DNA of 64,000 bases, taken from Oscheius dolichura (Eukaryota; Nematoda; Chromadorea; Rhabditida; Rhabditidae). Numbering within the stretch: position 1 is the stretch's first letter; each line of letters begins with the position of its first letter. Shown here one piece after another: positions 36,201-50,704 of the stretch. Below the pieces are notes generated by a model. That model saw only the letters and a program-made list of their open reading frames with translations. It did not search any database and was not told the origin of the DNA. The stretch spans positions 4,216,001-4,280,000 of the forward strand of contig OW051492.1 in the NCBI GenBank assembly GCA_932521035.1, given 5' to 3'. Made by a program: the position numbers and the translations under genes.

Positions 36201-39200
36201 CAAGGAATATCCGAGCCGACGGACATGGCCATCGACATCGCCAGCCACATGATCTACTGGGCCGATGCCAAGCTGGACGGAATCTACAGAGTCAGAAGTG
36301 GCGGAGGCACACCCGAGCAAGTCAGAACGGACATCGCCTCGGCTGCTGGACTGGGAATTCTCGGGCAGAATATGTTCTGGACTGACAACCGACTCGACAA
36401 GGTCTTCAAGGCCTCCAGCAAACCCAACCAGACATCGCTCCTCCTCGCCCCTGTCACGATGACCGCCGCCCAGAAAGACCTCGGGGATGTGACCGTCTTC
36501 TCCAAAGACAACCAGCCTCGGGCCTCGTCTCCCTGCCAGATTACTGATAATTTGAGGAAGAGTCCCTGTCCCCAACTGTGTTTCGCCGCTCCCGGAACTC
36601 AAAGCCCCACCTGTGCCTGTGCTCGAGGAGTTTTGAAGGGAAGACAGTGTGAGGAACCGGACACCTACATCATGTTCGCTGATGGGGATCGCATCGTTGA
36701 CGCCTCCATCGAGCCCGACGTCAAGGCCAGCCGCCCTCTGAAAGAGCCCTTCCCTTCGATGGACAACCTCCAAGTTTTCGATGTCGACTCCGCTTTGAGA
36801 CGGATCTTCTTTGTTTCCGAGAGCCCGTCCGGAGTCAACATCTCCTGGTTCTCTATGAACAATCCCGAAAACCCTCGACTCATCTTCGGTGTCGCCAAAC
36901 AGAAGGTAATTCCCTTTCCCTTATTGTAAATGATTAACTGAATTTAGAAACACGCAGAAGAGATTCGACACGTCTCGGATATGAAGCTGGACTGGATAAC
37001 CCAAAAGATCTACTTCACCACGGGACGTGGAGGGAAAGTCATGGCCGTGGATGTACAGGGAGAACACCTAAGCACGGTTAGTACTGTTAGAACACGTGGA
37101 AGAAGGAATGGTTGCAGATAGCTACCGGAGACTGGACCTACGCCCTGGCTGTTGATCCTTGCGGCGGATTGCTCTTCTGGTCCGACAGTGGATACAAGTC
37201 ATCCGGAGGACTCTACGAGCCACGAATCGAACGGGCCAATACTGCCGGAGGAAGTAGGACCGTTATCATCCGAGAAGGAGTCTCTCTGCCGGCTGCCATC
37301 GTGGCCGACTTCAGGTATCTCCTATCTAGGGAGGATGGAGTACCGGTCATTACAGAAATCGCCGTATCTACTGGGCCGACGTGAACAGACTCCAGATAGA
37401 GAGCAGCGACTACGACGGCGCCGCTAGGAGGGTGGTCGGGGTCGGATACAGAGCCAAGAGTCTCGCCCTCTGGGACACGTGGCTCTATTTGAGCGATCCC
37501 CTTGCCAATGGAATATTCCGAATCAATAAGGTTTCTATTTATGGTTGAGTTTAAAAAGTACAATTCCAGGAAGTTGGAGGAACTGTAGAGCCTGTGGTCG
37601 GGGATCGTCGAGTCCCTGGAACTGTTCGAGTCTTCGCCAGCGAACAGGACATCCGCAACAGGAACCAGGCCTGCTCCGCCATAACTGTCAACCTTTGTAA
37701 GAACGACAACGGAGGATGTGCCCAGTTGTGTAACGTCGTCCCCGACGACATGGGCATCTCCGCCTCGAAGGTTCAATGCAGTTGTAACGACACCTACGAA
37801 CTGGTGGCTGAACCTGGAAAGGTAGCCGTTATACACTGATTGAAAAGAAACAAACATTCAGGACTATCCCACCCAGTGCGTGCTCCGCTCGGAGCAGCCC
37901 TCTCAGCTCTGTCTTCCCCCGTACAACTTCCAATGTGGAGACGGAGCCTGTGTCTCGCTGGGAGTCACCTGTAACGGAAGACCTGACTGTGCCGACGGTT
38001 CGGATGAGAACCCCAACTATTGCAACACCCGCTCCTGTCCCGAGAATTACTTCTTGTGTACCAACAGAAGGTGTATCGACGAGGCCAAGAAGTGCAACCA
38101 CATCGACGACTGCGGAGACGCCTCGGACGAGCTGGACTGTGCCCAGACGGCCGCCTGTGCCACGGGGATGTTTGCTTGTGGGAATGGACACTGCATCAAC
38201 CAGACGAAGGTCTGTGATGGACACAACGACTGCCACGATGCCGCGGTATCCGACGAGTCGAAAGACACCTGTCCCGGTCTGCCCATCGACTGCAGAGGAG
38301 TCAAGATCCGCTGTCCCAACACGAACATCTGTATCCAGCCGGCCGATCTCTGCGACGGCTACGACGACTGCGGAGACAAGGCCGACGAGAACAAACTCTT
38401 CTGTATGAACCAGGCCTGCGCCCAGCACTAGTTCGTTTATGCTCTTTTTTTGTTCAAGGTGATCTGTTCCAGTGTCCGCTGTCCTTCTGGCCGTTGTATT
38501 CCCGAGGCTTGGCAGTGTGACGGAGACAGTGACTGTTCCGACGGATGGGACGAGACCCACGCCAATTGTACAGACACTAATGGAAAGAAGGTCTGCATCG
38601 GAGAGTACATCTTCCAGGTAGACAGTCGCCCGTTCCCTCTGATCCTCCATTCAGTGTGACAACGGCAAGTGTATCTCCCGGGCCTTTATCTGTGATGGAG
38701 AAGACGACTGTGGCGACGGGTCGGACGAGAGCCTCAGCCGACACAGCTGCGGAAACAGGACGTGCTCCGACCAGGAGTTCCACTGTGTCTCGAATGCTCG
38801 ACTGGCCCAACCCAAATACGAGTGTATTCCCAACGCATGGCTCTGTGATGGCGACGTCACCTGCGCCGGAGGGGAGGACGAGTCCTCCTCCCTCTGTAAA
38901 TCCGAGAAGAAGGAGTGCAACAAAGGAGAGTTCCGCTGTCAGAACCAGCACTGTATCCATGCTTCGTGGGAATGTGACGGGGACAATGACTGCCTCGACG
39001 GATCCGACGAACACACCAACTGCAGTAAGTCCTTCTTTATACTGTTTTTTATACCAGCCAAATTACAGCCTATTCCACCTGCCAACCGGAATTCTGGCAG
39101 TGTGCCAATCATAAGTGTATCCCGAACAGTTGGAGGTGTGATGGAAACGACGACTGTGACGACGGATCGGATGAGAAGGAATGTCAGGCAGCGCAAAAGG

Positions 39201-42200
39201 AGATGGGAACCGGTCATCCGCTGTGTGCCAAGGGCCAGTACCAGTGTCTCTCGGGAGAGTGCATCGACGACAAGAAGGTCTGCGACAGGAACTACGACTG
39301 CCCTGACAGATCTGACGAGAGCACGCAATGCTGTCAGTTGTCTACCGTACCATTGTAAATAGATGTTTCAGTCATCGACGAGTGTGCCCAAGCCACGGCT
39401 CCTCTTTGTGAGCAGAAGTGCGTCGACCTCCCGATCGGCTACAAGTGCGACTGCTTCGATGGGTTCGCCATCGACCGGGACGACAAGAAGAGCTGTCACA
39501 ATGTCAACGAGTGCTATGGTTTGTTGTGGTTTCGATAGATAATAGGAGGAACATTACAGAGGGAATATCTGGCTGTTCTCAAACCTGTGAGGATAAGATC
39601 GGCTCGTACAAGTGCGGCTGCGTCGACGGCTACCAACTGGGACGGGATGACCACAGCTGCAAACGCCTCGAGAAGGAGCCAGAGCCATTTATGCTTCTGG
39701 CCAACAAACACTACATCCGAAAACTGTCCCTCGACGGAAACCTCTACGAGATGGCTGCCCAAGGATTCGAGAATGTCGTCAACATGGACGTGGATGTGCA
39801 TGACAACGTTCTGTACCTGATCGACCAGGGCAGACTCAGGATGTACAAGGTCGGGCTGGACGACATGGACGGGCCACTCTCCTCGTACGAGGTCATCATG
39901 AGACACAACGTCTTCGGAACGGAGGGCTTCGCCGTTGACTGGATCACGAAGAAGATCTACATGCTGAACAAGATGGACAGATCCATCCGGGTGTGTACCA
40001 CGAGTGGAACCTACTGCAAGACACTCATCCGGGACAGGATCACCCAGCCCAAGGCCATCGTCGTCCATCCCGGAAAGGGCTACCTCTTCTTCTCCGAGTG
40101 GTCCCTCCAGCCGTACATCGGCCGGATGGCTCTCGATGGATCCCCGGAACTCTCCGATCCCATCATCAAACTGGCGGAGAATGATCTCGGCTGGCCCAAT
40201 GCCCTGACCATCGACTACTTCTCGGAGAGACTCTTCTGGGGAGATGCCCACCTCAACGAGATCGGCTTTATGGACTTTGACGGAGCTGGCAGACGGCACA
40301 TCCCCGCCCAGAGGACGAGCCACGTCTCCTCGATGGCCATCTTCGACGACTCACTGTTCTGGTCGGACTGGAATCTCAGAGAAGTCATCCGCTGTGACAA
40401 GTGGACCGGAAAGAACGAGACCATCCTCAAAAAGACTATCCAACTTCCCAATGAAATCCGAGTCATCCACCCCATGCGCCAGCCCATCTACCCCAATCCC
40501 TGCGGGGACAACAACGGCGGCTGCTCTCATCTCTGTCTGATTGGCGGAGGAGGGAATGGCTACACTTGTGCCTGCCCAGAGCAGTTTACCCTCCAGACAG
40601 ACGGAAAGACCTGCGAGCCGAACTGTACTGCCAGGCAGTTCGCTTGCGGAGGAGAAGACGCCAAGTGTATCCCCAAGTTGTGGTACTGCGACGGAGAGAA
40701 GGATTGTAGAGACGGCAGCGACGAGCCCGGCAAGGACATCTGCGGTAGGAACTCCACCTGTTCTGAATAAAGCTGAATATTTTCAGGAGTACGTATCTGC
40801 CCCGTGGGAGAGTTCCAGTGTGCCAATCACAACTGCACCCGGCCCTTCCAGCTCTGTGATGGTTTGTGTCCATTTATTAGAATGAATGTAATATAAAATG
40901 ATTAGGAAACGACGACTGTGGAGACGGGTCGGATGAGCAGGACTGCGACAAGCCGTGCGACCCCTGGATGTTCAAGTGTGTCGCCACCGGCAAGTGCATC
41001 CCGAAGAGGTTCACCTGCGATGGAGACGACGACTGCGGCGACAGGAGCGACGAGGCCGACTCTGTCTGCTGTGAGTATTGGGAGAAGCCTCTAAAACAGA
41101 TCTCTTTCAGTGAACCCCGACCGTAACTGTACCGCTGAAGAGTTCCGCTGTAACAACAACAAATGCATTGCCAAGGCATGGCGATGCGACAACGACGACG
41201 ACTGCGGAGACGGGTCGGACGAGACCACCGAGTGTGCCAATATCGAGTGTAAGCGAGGATGGACTCGCTGCGCCTCTTCATATCGGTGTATCCCTAACTG
41301 GGCATTCTGCAATGGACAGGACGATTGCCGAGACAACTCCGATGAGAACAAGGAGAGATGCCCGTCTTGCGACGACGTGGGCGAGTTCCGCTGCGCCACT
41401 TCTGGGAAATGTCTACCCAAGAGATGGATGTGCGACACGGAAAATGACTGCGGGGACAACTCTGACGAGACAGATCCCAGCTGTGGAGGAACGAGCAGGC
41501 CCTGCTCCGAGTCAGAGTTCAGATGCAATGATGGAAAGTGCATTCCCGGAAGCAAGGTCTGCGACGGCACGGTGCAGTGCTCCGACGGGCTGGACGAGTC
41601 CCAGTGCACTCTCAGGAAATGCGCCAACACACACCGTCAATGTGATGATGGAACATGTATCCCCGAACACAAGTGGTGCGACAGGAAGAGGGACTGTCCC
41701 AACGCCTCGGACGAGACCAACTGCACCACGGTCACCCGGAGACAATGCTCACCCTTCGAGTTTGAGTGTGCCAATTCCGTCTGTGTGCCGAGGAAGTTCA
41801 TGTGCGACGGAGACAACGACTGTGGCGACAACTCGGACGAGACCTCGGAGGAGTGCCGCTCGGCCAGCTGCGATCCTCCTCTGCGCTTCCGGTGTGCCCA
41901 CTCCCGGCTCTGCCTCAACATCCTCCAACTTTGCAATGGATTCAATGACTGCGGCCCCAACGACGCCTCGGACGAGCACCTCAGCATGTGTTCGTCCTTC
42001 TCGGAGTACGGCGACTGTACCATCGAGCAGTTCAAGTGTGCCAATGGCAAGTGCATCAACAGCACCCTGGCATGTGACAGGAATGACGACTGTGGGGATG
42101 CCTCGGACGAGATCGGATGCGCAAAGAAGAACGGGAAGACTTGCGAGTCCCACGGCGACAACGGAGGATGCAAACACCTGTGTACGGATGTCCGGGACGG

Positions 42201-44379
42201 GTACTACTGCCACTGTCGAGACGGGTTCGAGCCCAACCCGAGGGACCCCTACGACTGTATCGACATCGACGAGTGTGCCGGGAACAACACCTGCACTCAG
42301 ATGTGTCTCAACACCAAGGGCAGCTACCTCTGCCGCTGCCAGGAAGACTACGAGAACAATGTCGTGGTAGGAGCCATGACGGGCAAGGACTGCCGAGCCA
42401 AGGTATATTCCCCTCCTACTTCTTTACTCGGTCCTTTTTAGGGAGATGCTCCAAGTATCATCGTAGCTGCCAATGATCAACTGGTCCAGGTCACTCTCCA
42501 CGGGGCGGGAGTCAACCGCCATGCCGTTGCACAGGCACCCAACACCGACAACGACATTATCGCGGTGGCCTTCGACGAAAGGAGAGGACTGATGTACTGG
42601 ATAGACGGCACCCAGAAGTAAGTCCAATAGAAAACAAGATCACTCTTTATAGGACCATACTGAGAGCATCCAACCCGAGTGGCAACCAATCACACGAGGG
42701 ACAGCCGCTGGATCTGGACTTCGCCTCTCTGGGAGTGACTCCCGTCGCCTTGGCCACGGACTACCTGACCGGAAATCTGTTCATTGCTACCGTAGCCGAC
42801 AGCGTGGACATCTCATTCGTAAGACAGCGGAGGATGAGCGAGCCTATGCGACCGGACACCGCCGCCTCGAGTGGCTCCATCTACGTGGCCCTCTCCGACG
42901 GACGATACCTGAGGAAGGTCATCAGCGGTCACCTGCAGATGCCAACGGCCGTGGTCACCGTCCCCACTCTGGGAAGGATCTGCTATGCCGACTCGGGTCT
43001 CCACGCCAAAATTGAGTGTGCCGACATGGACGGAACTCATCGAGAGGTGACTCCTCTACCCTTTCCCAATTACAAGATATTTTAGATTATTGTAAAAGAT
43101 CTCATCTTCGCTCCGACGTCAATGGCTATCGACGAAGGCAAAGGAAACCGTCTTTACTGGGCCGACCCCAAGTACCGACGGATAGAGTCGATCTACTTTG
43201 ACGGTGAGTCCCCTCGTCTCGTCCGAAGATGCCCCTGTTCCAGGAAGAGACCGGCAGACGATAGTCAACGACAAGAATATCCCCTACGCCATTGACGTCT
43301 TCGAGAACAACATCTACTGGGTCTCGCGGGAGACCAAGAGCCTCTACGTGACGGACAAGTTCGGCCGGGGCCGGGTCTCCGTGCTGGCCTCGGACATCGA
43401 GGATCCCCACGTTGTCAGGATCAACCAACGCTTCGCCCGAGACGCGACCCGAGCCAAGTCGCCCTGCATCGACACCAAGTGCAGCCACCTCTGCGTTCCC
43501 CTCCCGAGGGAAGGGTTCGCCTGTCTCTGTCCCGACGACAATGTAGCACAGAACGTAAGCCCTCCCTTATCCTCCAGGTGACAGTATCCCTTTCAGGACG
43601 GTTCGTGCGCCTCTCCCAAGATGGAGGCCCTCGTCCTCCCGAAACAGTGCAAGTGTATCAACGGAGGCAAGTGCAAGCTGGACGGGTCGTGCGAATGCAA
43701 GGCCGAGTTCGAGGGAGAGAACTGCCAGCGGGAGTCCTCTGTCAGCAGAAAGGTATCCCGTCCCCCTTCTGCCTAACTGGCTGTTTCAGCTCATCGGCCG
43801 CCTGTCTGAGAACATTCTTCTCGGAATTCTGATGCTCCTGGCCCTTCTGGCCTGTGTCGGCCTGCTTGCCTTCGCCGCCATCAGCCTCTACAAACGACGG
43901 GCCCTCCTGATGAAGAAGTCGGAGGCCGGCGACGGAGCCGTCTCCTTCAATGGCAACGTCATCTCTTTCAGCAACCCGGTGCTCGACGCAAAACAGGTGT
44001 CGCCCCCCTACAGTAACACCAACGCTAATCGTTTCAGGATCCCAACCCCGTGGAGTACGGTATGACGGAAATCACGAATTCCGGCCACTCTACGACCTTC
44101 TCTAACCCCGTCTACGACCTGGAGAGCGACTCGACATCGGTGGCCACGGACGTCGACTTGCCTTCCACTTCGAGGGACAGTTTTAGGAGCCAGCTAAGGA
44201 CGGGCGACGATGTCATAGGTACCGTAATACTCTCCAATTCAAAGCGATCAACTGGTTCAGCGCCCCAGGCCGACATTTCCCCGCCGGCCAAAGTCAAGCC
44301 GGAACTGCCGCCTCGTCCCTCGAAAGCCGGCATTTTGGTAGAAAACCCCGTGTACACGGATGAGGTGTCCGATGTTTAA
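27272..44379 (+). CDS. LRP2: giant LDL-receptor-related protein, LRP2/megalin-like
   Basis: Single-pass endocytic receptor; relatives take up lipoproteins, vitamin-carrier and morphogen ligands at apical membranes. About 45 exons with ~40-bp introns code for roughly 4,700 residues. Order: signal peptide ([17 protein letters not shown]); LDLa cluster I of about six (27.68-29.6 kb; [15 protein letters not shown] type); EGF; YWTD propeller; LDLa cluster II (32.1-33.2 kb, one exon holding seven); EGF, propellers ([34 protein letters not shown]); LDLa cluster III (37.9-39.3 kb); Ca-EGF and propeller; LDLa cluster IV (40.6-42.1 kb); Ca-EGF ([11 protein letters not shown]), propeller, EGF; membrane span [20 protein letters not shown] near 43.82-43.89 kb. 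The tail has [18 protein letters not shown] and ENPVYTDEV (NPxY sorting motifs), PELPPRPSK (SH3-like) and a C-terminal SDV resembling the PDZ-binding end of LRP2. Four LDLa clusters and this tail favour LRP2 over LRP1. The 847-bp foldback in the 28.1-29.0 kb intron makes it far longer than the others. Confidence 0.93.
28122..28968. mobile_element. foldback element inside an LRP2 intron, ~200-bp arms
   Basis: Left arm 28122 to ~28330 and right arm ~28755-28968 are near-perfect reverse complements at their outer ends: GGGGCAGAGACGTAGCAGAA versus the complement of TTCTGCTACGTATCTGCCCC, then GCCGATTCAGAACTCCGGCC and CTAGCCATGACACGTTTAAG on both sides. Inner parts repeat variants of AGAACTGG/CCAGTT. 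The AT-rich ~420-bp centre has no gene. The element lies wholly within the intron between the second and third LDLa repeats and accounts for that intron's ~890 bp. Probably a MITE-like insertion; flanking duplication not clear. Confidence 0.88.
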
Positions 44380-44598
44380 TGGCCTTGTATAATTTATTAT
44401 TTTGTTATTTTTTGTCATGTGATCCCGATTGTGATAGTCTCTTTTGCCTCAACGCGTGCCTTTTCCCTTGCTCACTTGTCTGCCCCCTCCCCCGCCCCCC
44501 TCGCCCCCGATTGACATCCCCTGTATGCTCCACGAGCGCGGTTCTCTACAGACGTGTACTATAAAACAAAATAAAGACTTTTAGATTTTTATTCGGAG

Positions 44599-45332
44599 TT
44601 ACTGTAAGTGGGACGGGGTCGAATGGGCGGCGGTCACTCCAGTGCCGCCTGAAATACAGGGGTATCCCCGTCTAAGATTTTAAAACAAACCTATTTCGGC
44701 AGATCCCGCAGCCGTCCAACCGTAGCACATCGGCAGCCACTCCCTGGTGTAGCCGGGGATCGGATCCTGGTCAAACGAATAAGCATGGACTACAAGGGGG
44801 AGAATTCTTAGAATTGGAATGAGGGGCACCCACGAATTCCTCCGAAGTCGACCTTATAATGGCGGTAGAGGGGGACGGTGGCCCCGCAGAAGCTCTCTTG
44901 CATGGCACAGACAAGTCTCTCGTTTGTATTCTGGGCCATATTGTATCCAAGAGGCACAAAGAGAGGATGGGGCTGTCCCTGAACGTGGAGGACAGAGTCT
45001 GACGGTTCGAGTTTCCTTGTCAGCGAATGTGCCTACCGTTTCTGGGAGAGACGTACGATAGCAACTCGTAAACACAGCCTGCGGGACAGGAAGTGCTGTT
45101 GACCGGCAGGAGGGACACGCCCATTCCACCGTCTTTACCGGCCGCGATCTCGTAGATATTCTGGCCGTCCTTCGCGGTCACATGGATAGCCGCATCCACT
45201 AGGACTACTCAGGGAGAAGGAGCAGTGCTTACTTAGTTCTGACTTGACATCGAGGCCTTGACAAGGCTGGCCAGTTACGAAGGATAAGAACACCAAGATG
45301 AAAACATGGACAATGAGGAAGTGCGAACCCAT
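44599..45332 (-). CDS. small secreted protein, unidentified
   Basis: Minus-strand gene of about five exons. It starts MGSHFLIVHVFILVFLSFVTG, a clear signal peptide with cleavage likely before QPCQG. The mature part reads VTAKDGQNIYEIAAGKDGG, LLPVNSTSCPAGCVYELLSY, HPLFVPLGYNMAQNTNERL, FCGATVPLYRHYKVDFGG and YTREWLPMCYGWTAAG, with six or so Cys that could pair and one NST sequon, and no membrane span. Stop at 44599-44601. An upstream in-frame ATG (45434) would put ~34 residues before the signal peptide, so the later ATG was chosen. Function unknown. Its poly(A) signal (complement of TTTATT near 44588) lies within ~20 bp of the LRP2 poly(A) signal, so the two convergent 3' ends touch or overlap. 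Confidence 0.6.
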
Positions 45333-45641
45333 TGGCACTGTTTTTCTTTCCAGTTCGATCTCGACTTTTGTAGGGACAACTTTTATTTTTATGGTGTTCG
45401 CCCGTTGGATTTGCCCCATTATAATGAACGACATATGTCGTTCAAAAGTCTACTGGAACCTTTTATGGTTTACACCGAGCGAACAAGTTCAAATTCAAAT
45501 AAAACAAAGAATTTACTTCTATATTACAACTTCTATAAATAAAAAACTTCTAGCAAAGCCTGCGTCATATAACAATGTTCAACAAAACACGCATGCATGA
45601 AAGATTCTTTAAAAATTAAGAGTGATCATTAAATCATTATG

Positions 45642-46096
45642 TTAAAGGAACTGTCAGGGACCAAGTGGAAGTGATCACTTGACCCTGAGCAATCGAGTCC
45701 CTAGCGACTGAATCCAGATGGGGCCTATTCTCTATCCGCCTTTTCTCTCTCAAAAAGCTAGCAAACTAACTAAAGGCTTAAAAAATTCGCCGTTTTCTCC
45801 TGATCATGGTGATATGTTTATTTTTCTATATGGACGTCGGAATCGCGAGAAAATTGCATTTCTATCCCAAAGACAAATGCGTTCCATTTCTGTGATCATG
45901 ATCGTTGCGGGACCCCATAAAGATGTTGCAACGATCATGATCACTTTTTGTTTTTTCAACCAGATTTTGATCATAAATGTGTATTTTTCTCGTGATACAG
46001 GCGTCCATATGCAAAAATAAATATACCATCGTGATCAGGAGAAAAAGGCGAATTTTTTAAGCCCAAGTTGTTTTAGGTCCCTGACAGTTCCTTTAA
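45642..46096. mobile_element. TTAA-flanked palindromic MITE-like element
   Basis: TTAA at 45642-45645 and at 46093-46096 flank a 447-bp palindrome. Terminal repeats are AGGAACTGTCAGGGACC on the left and its exact complement on the right. Inner matched pairs include GGCTTAAAAAATTCGCC and CTCCTGATCA, and the centre holds CATGATCGTTGC with its complement GCAACGATCATG. No coding capacity. TTAA duplication is used by piggyBac and Kolobok-type transposases; the AGG-start end is unlike piggyBac, so Kolobok-like mobilisation is a guess. Confidence 0.88.
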
Positions 46097-46135
46097 ATAG
46101 GTACACATTTTGAAAATATGAGCGGTGGAATGAAG

Positions 46136-48289
46136 TTATACACGTTTTCTGAGATAACCGACGGTCCCTTCTAAAGTACTTTGAGCTCGGATAACAACCT
46201 GAACACTAACTCTTTGAAATACAAGTAAAAAGTACCTGATAAAAGACGACCAAAAACAGAACGACAAAAGCTGAGATGAACAGTTCAAACACGGCTGGCT
46301 TTACTTTTTCCGCAAGCAGCTTGTCGGTAGTTGCTCCGTACACCTGTGCGTCAACTAACTTCACAGGTTCCACAGTTACCGTCTAAAGAATGTAAAGAGC
46401 TAAAATTGTATCATACCCTTGTCATGCTTCGAACAGTTGCAGCAAGATTTGCAGAGACAGCTTTAGTTGTTTGAGCATCCGCGGCAGGACGAGGTTTATT
46501 TGCAAACTACATCAGTAATAAAGTATAGAAGGGACTAACCTGGCGCACAAAATGAGCGAGTAACTGACGATCTACTGCATCACGTGCGAGAAGAGAAGAA
46601 GATGAGGATACATGGGAATCCGAGGAAAACGCAGTATCAGGTAAAGCTAAAATGTATCCAAGAACAGCTTCTGCCACAATCCTAAAATTATATTGCATTA
46701 TCAATAAATTCAACAAACCTAATATTCCTTTCCAAATTATCAATACTAATCTGTGATGGAGTATCCAGCATAGAATTACGGCGTACATCATCAGCTGTAG
46801 GATAACGAGACAGAGTTACGGCAGGTAATCTACGTATGTTAAATCTGCAAGATGGAAACCATTAATTTATTACAGAAAAAAACAAACTTTTCATGTTCCC
46901 AATTCAGCTGAGGAGCATTCAGGTTAATTTTTTTAGTAACAAGCTCAACACTTTCATTGGGGGCGGACAACTTCAGTCTTTTGAATAACTGAGCAGCAGC
47001 TGTTCCCTCCGAAGGCTGAAGAATAGCAATGATTAAAAAATACTCATTTTTAAAAGTTGCGAATTGCGATGAAATTATAAGTAATGCATTACCTGCTTTG
47101 AAGCGTGAAGATATAAGCTGCCTGGTCCTCCCACGCCTTCAATGCACACTACCAATTCAACACGGTCATTTTCAACTGTAATTAAATTCCTACATGCTTA
47201 AAAATAGACCTACTAATGTTATCCGAATTCTTTTCCAGAGATTCGATAAATGAACGGGCTCCCTGATAATTTAACTTTCCAGCTGCTGTCCAGGCAAAAA
47301 CTAAATTATAGGCAGGTCTTGTAACTGGGTTTTCATAGAATTTGCGCATAATGCTTAGCAATTGCAAAAGCATTACAACACCACTGCCATTGGAGTCTGA
47401 CCCAGCAGAATAACTCTAAAAAAGAATACATCATCATTTTAAAAAATAATGGTTGCAAAATGCGTACCGGGAACAAGGAATGGCTGTCATAGTGAGCCAC
47501 AAAAATTAGAGTTGCGCCAGTCGAGTCGGATCCTGCTAGCCTAGCGATGATATTGCTAGGATTTTCAGTAACCAGTGCATTAGTAGCAGAGCTTGTAGAA
47601 GTGAACTTAAAAAATGATAAGAATTATAAATGAATACCTGGAAAGTGTTTGCGGAAATGGTGTTTAGTAGTTGTTGGGTGGCTGTTGTAGACTTTCCAGA
47701 CGAAGATGTAACTTCAGATAAAACTGACAAAATTTTATCGTTTGTTGGCGTGACATAAATGGCCAATTCGGAAGTTTTAGTAGAGGCCAAACGACGTTCC
47801 ATATCAGAAAATAACTGAAATTCGTTTTAAACATATGAAACACAAAACTAATAACATACGGTTCTATCAGCTGGTGAAAGTAGGTCCAAGTCTTGTGGAA
47901 CTACAATTAAAAGTGCTCCCACTGGAGAAGATAAAAGCTGATCGATATCACGAGTGGCTATGTCTTTCCATAGCGCTACTACACATCTGAAAGTAACAAA
48001 GTCTTGTGAACCTGCAGAATCGAACTTTCTCAGGTAATTCCCATCTAAAGAAACAGCTTCATACTGTACTTTATTATTCTTTGATCCATACTGAACACTG
48101 TTTAGTTCATACTGCGCCATACGATACACAGGAAAATCTATTTCGACGGCATCACCAATTGCCGATCCACTCGCCTAAACGAAGATTATAAATCAGGTAA
48201 ACACTTACTAAACATAGCGATAGGACGACGGAGAGGCTTAAAAAGACGGCAATTGGATTCCTGAGCGCATCCAGAATTTCGTCCTGCAT
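46136..48289 (-). CDS. NCLN: nicalin, ER membrane protein
   Basis: Relative of nicastrin that in animals forms an ER membrane complex with TMEM147 and NOMO, acting in Nodal signalling and multipass membrane-protein insertion. Minus-strand exons joined by ~36-60-bp introns give a protein close to the normal ~560 residues. Visible: N-terminal hydrophobic signal-anchor (AVFLSLSVVLSLCLASG), FPVYRMAQYELNSVQYGSKN, the inactive aminopeptidase-like core FVAHYDSHSLFPSYSAGSDS with NGSGVVMLLQLL, NLVFAWTAAGKLNYQGARSF, INLNAPQLNWEHEKFNIRRL, RNIRIVAEAVLGYI, then the C-terminal membrane span in VKPAVFELFISAFVVLFLVV and a short basic tail ending RKRV. The start ATG lies just 5' of the signal anchor. Divergent from RBBP4/7 with ~470 bp between. 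Confidence 0.92.
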
Positions 48290-50502
<2,213 letters not shown>

Positions 50503-50704
50503 CTAATTCCACTGTAACATTTCATTGTAATATATTAATCCGGTAAAAATACGGATTTGATTCTGAATCTCATTTTCTCATTCAATATTTAACCTTGAAA
50601 CGTTTTCACAATAAAACTGCAGTGAACTTGTCATATTTAAAAAATGGTCTTTTCCCTCCACATACCATTTGTGTGGATTTGTGGAAAATCATGAATGTTG
50701 TAGG

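Noticed and set aside
38430-38460. Apparent stop codon TAG after CAQH in LRP2, suggesting a broken gene
   Set aside because: A 43-bp intron (GTTCGT...TTCCAG) removes it: CAQH is followed by Y and VRCPSGRC in frame, restoring a normal LDLa repeat.
41168-42370. 400-codon open frame in another forward frame of LDLa cluster IV
   Set aside because: Ser/Thr/Arg-rich shadow of the Cys-rich LDLa frame, which has perfect repeat spacing and joins the flanking exons.
45135-45434. Upstream ATG of the secreted protein adding ~34 residues
   Set aside because: It would bury the signal peptide; the ATG at 45332 starts it.
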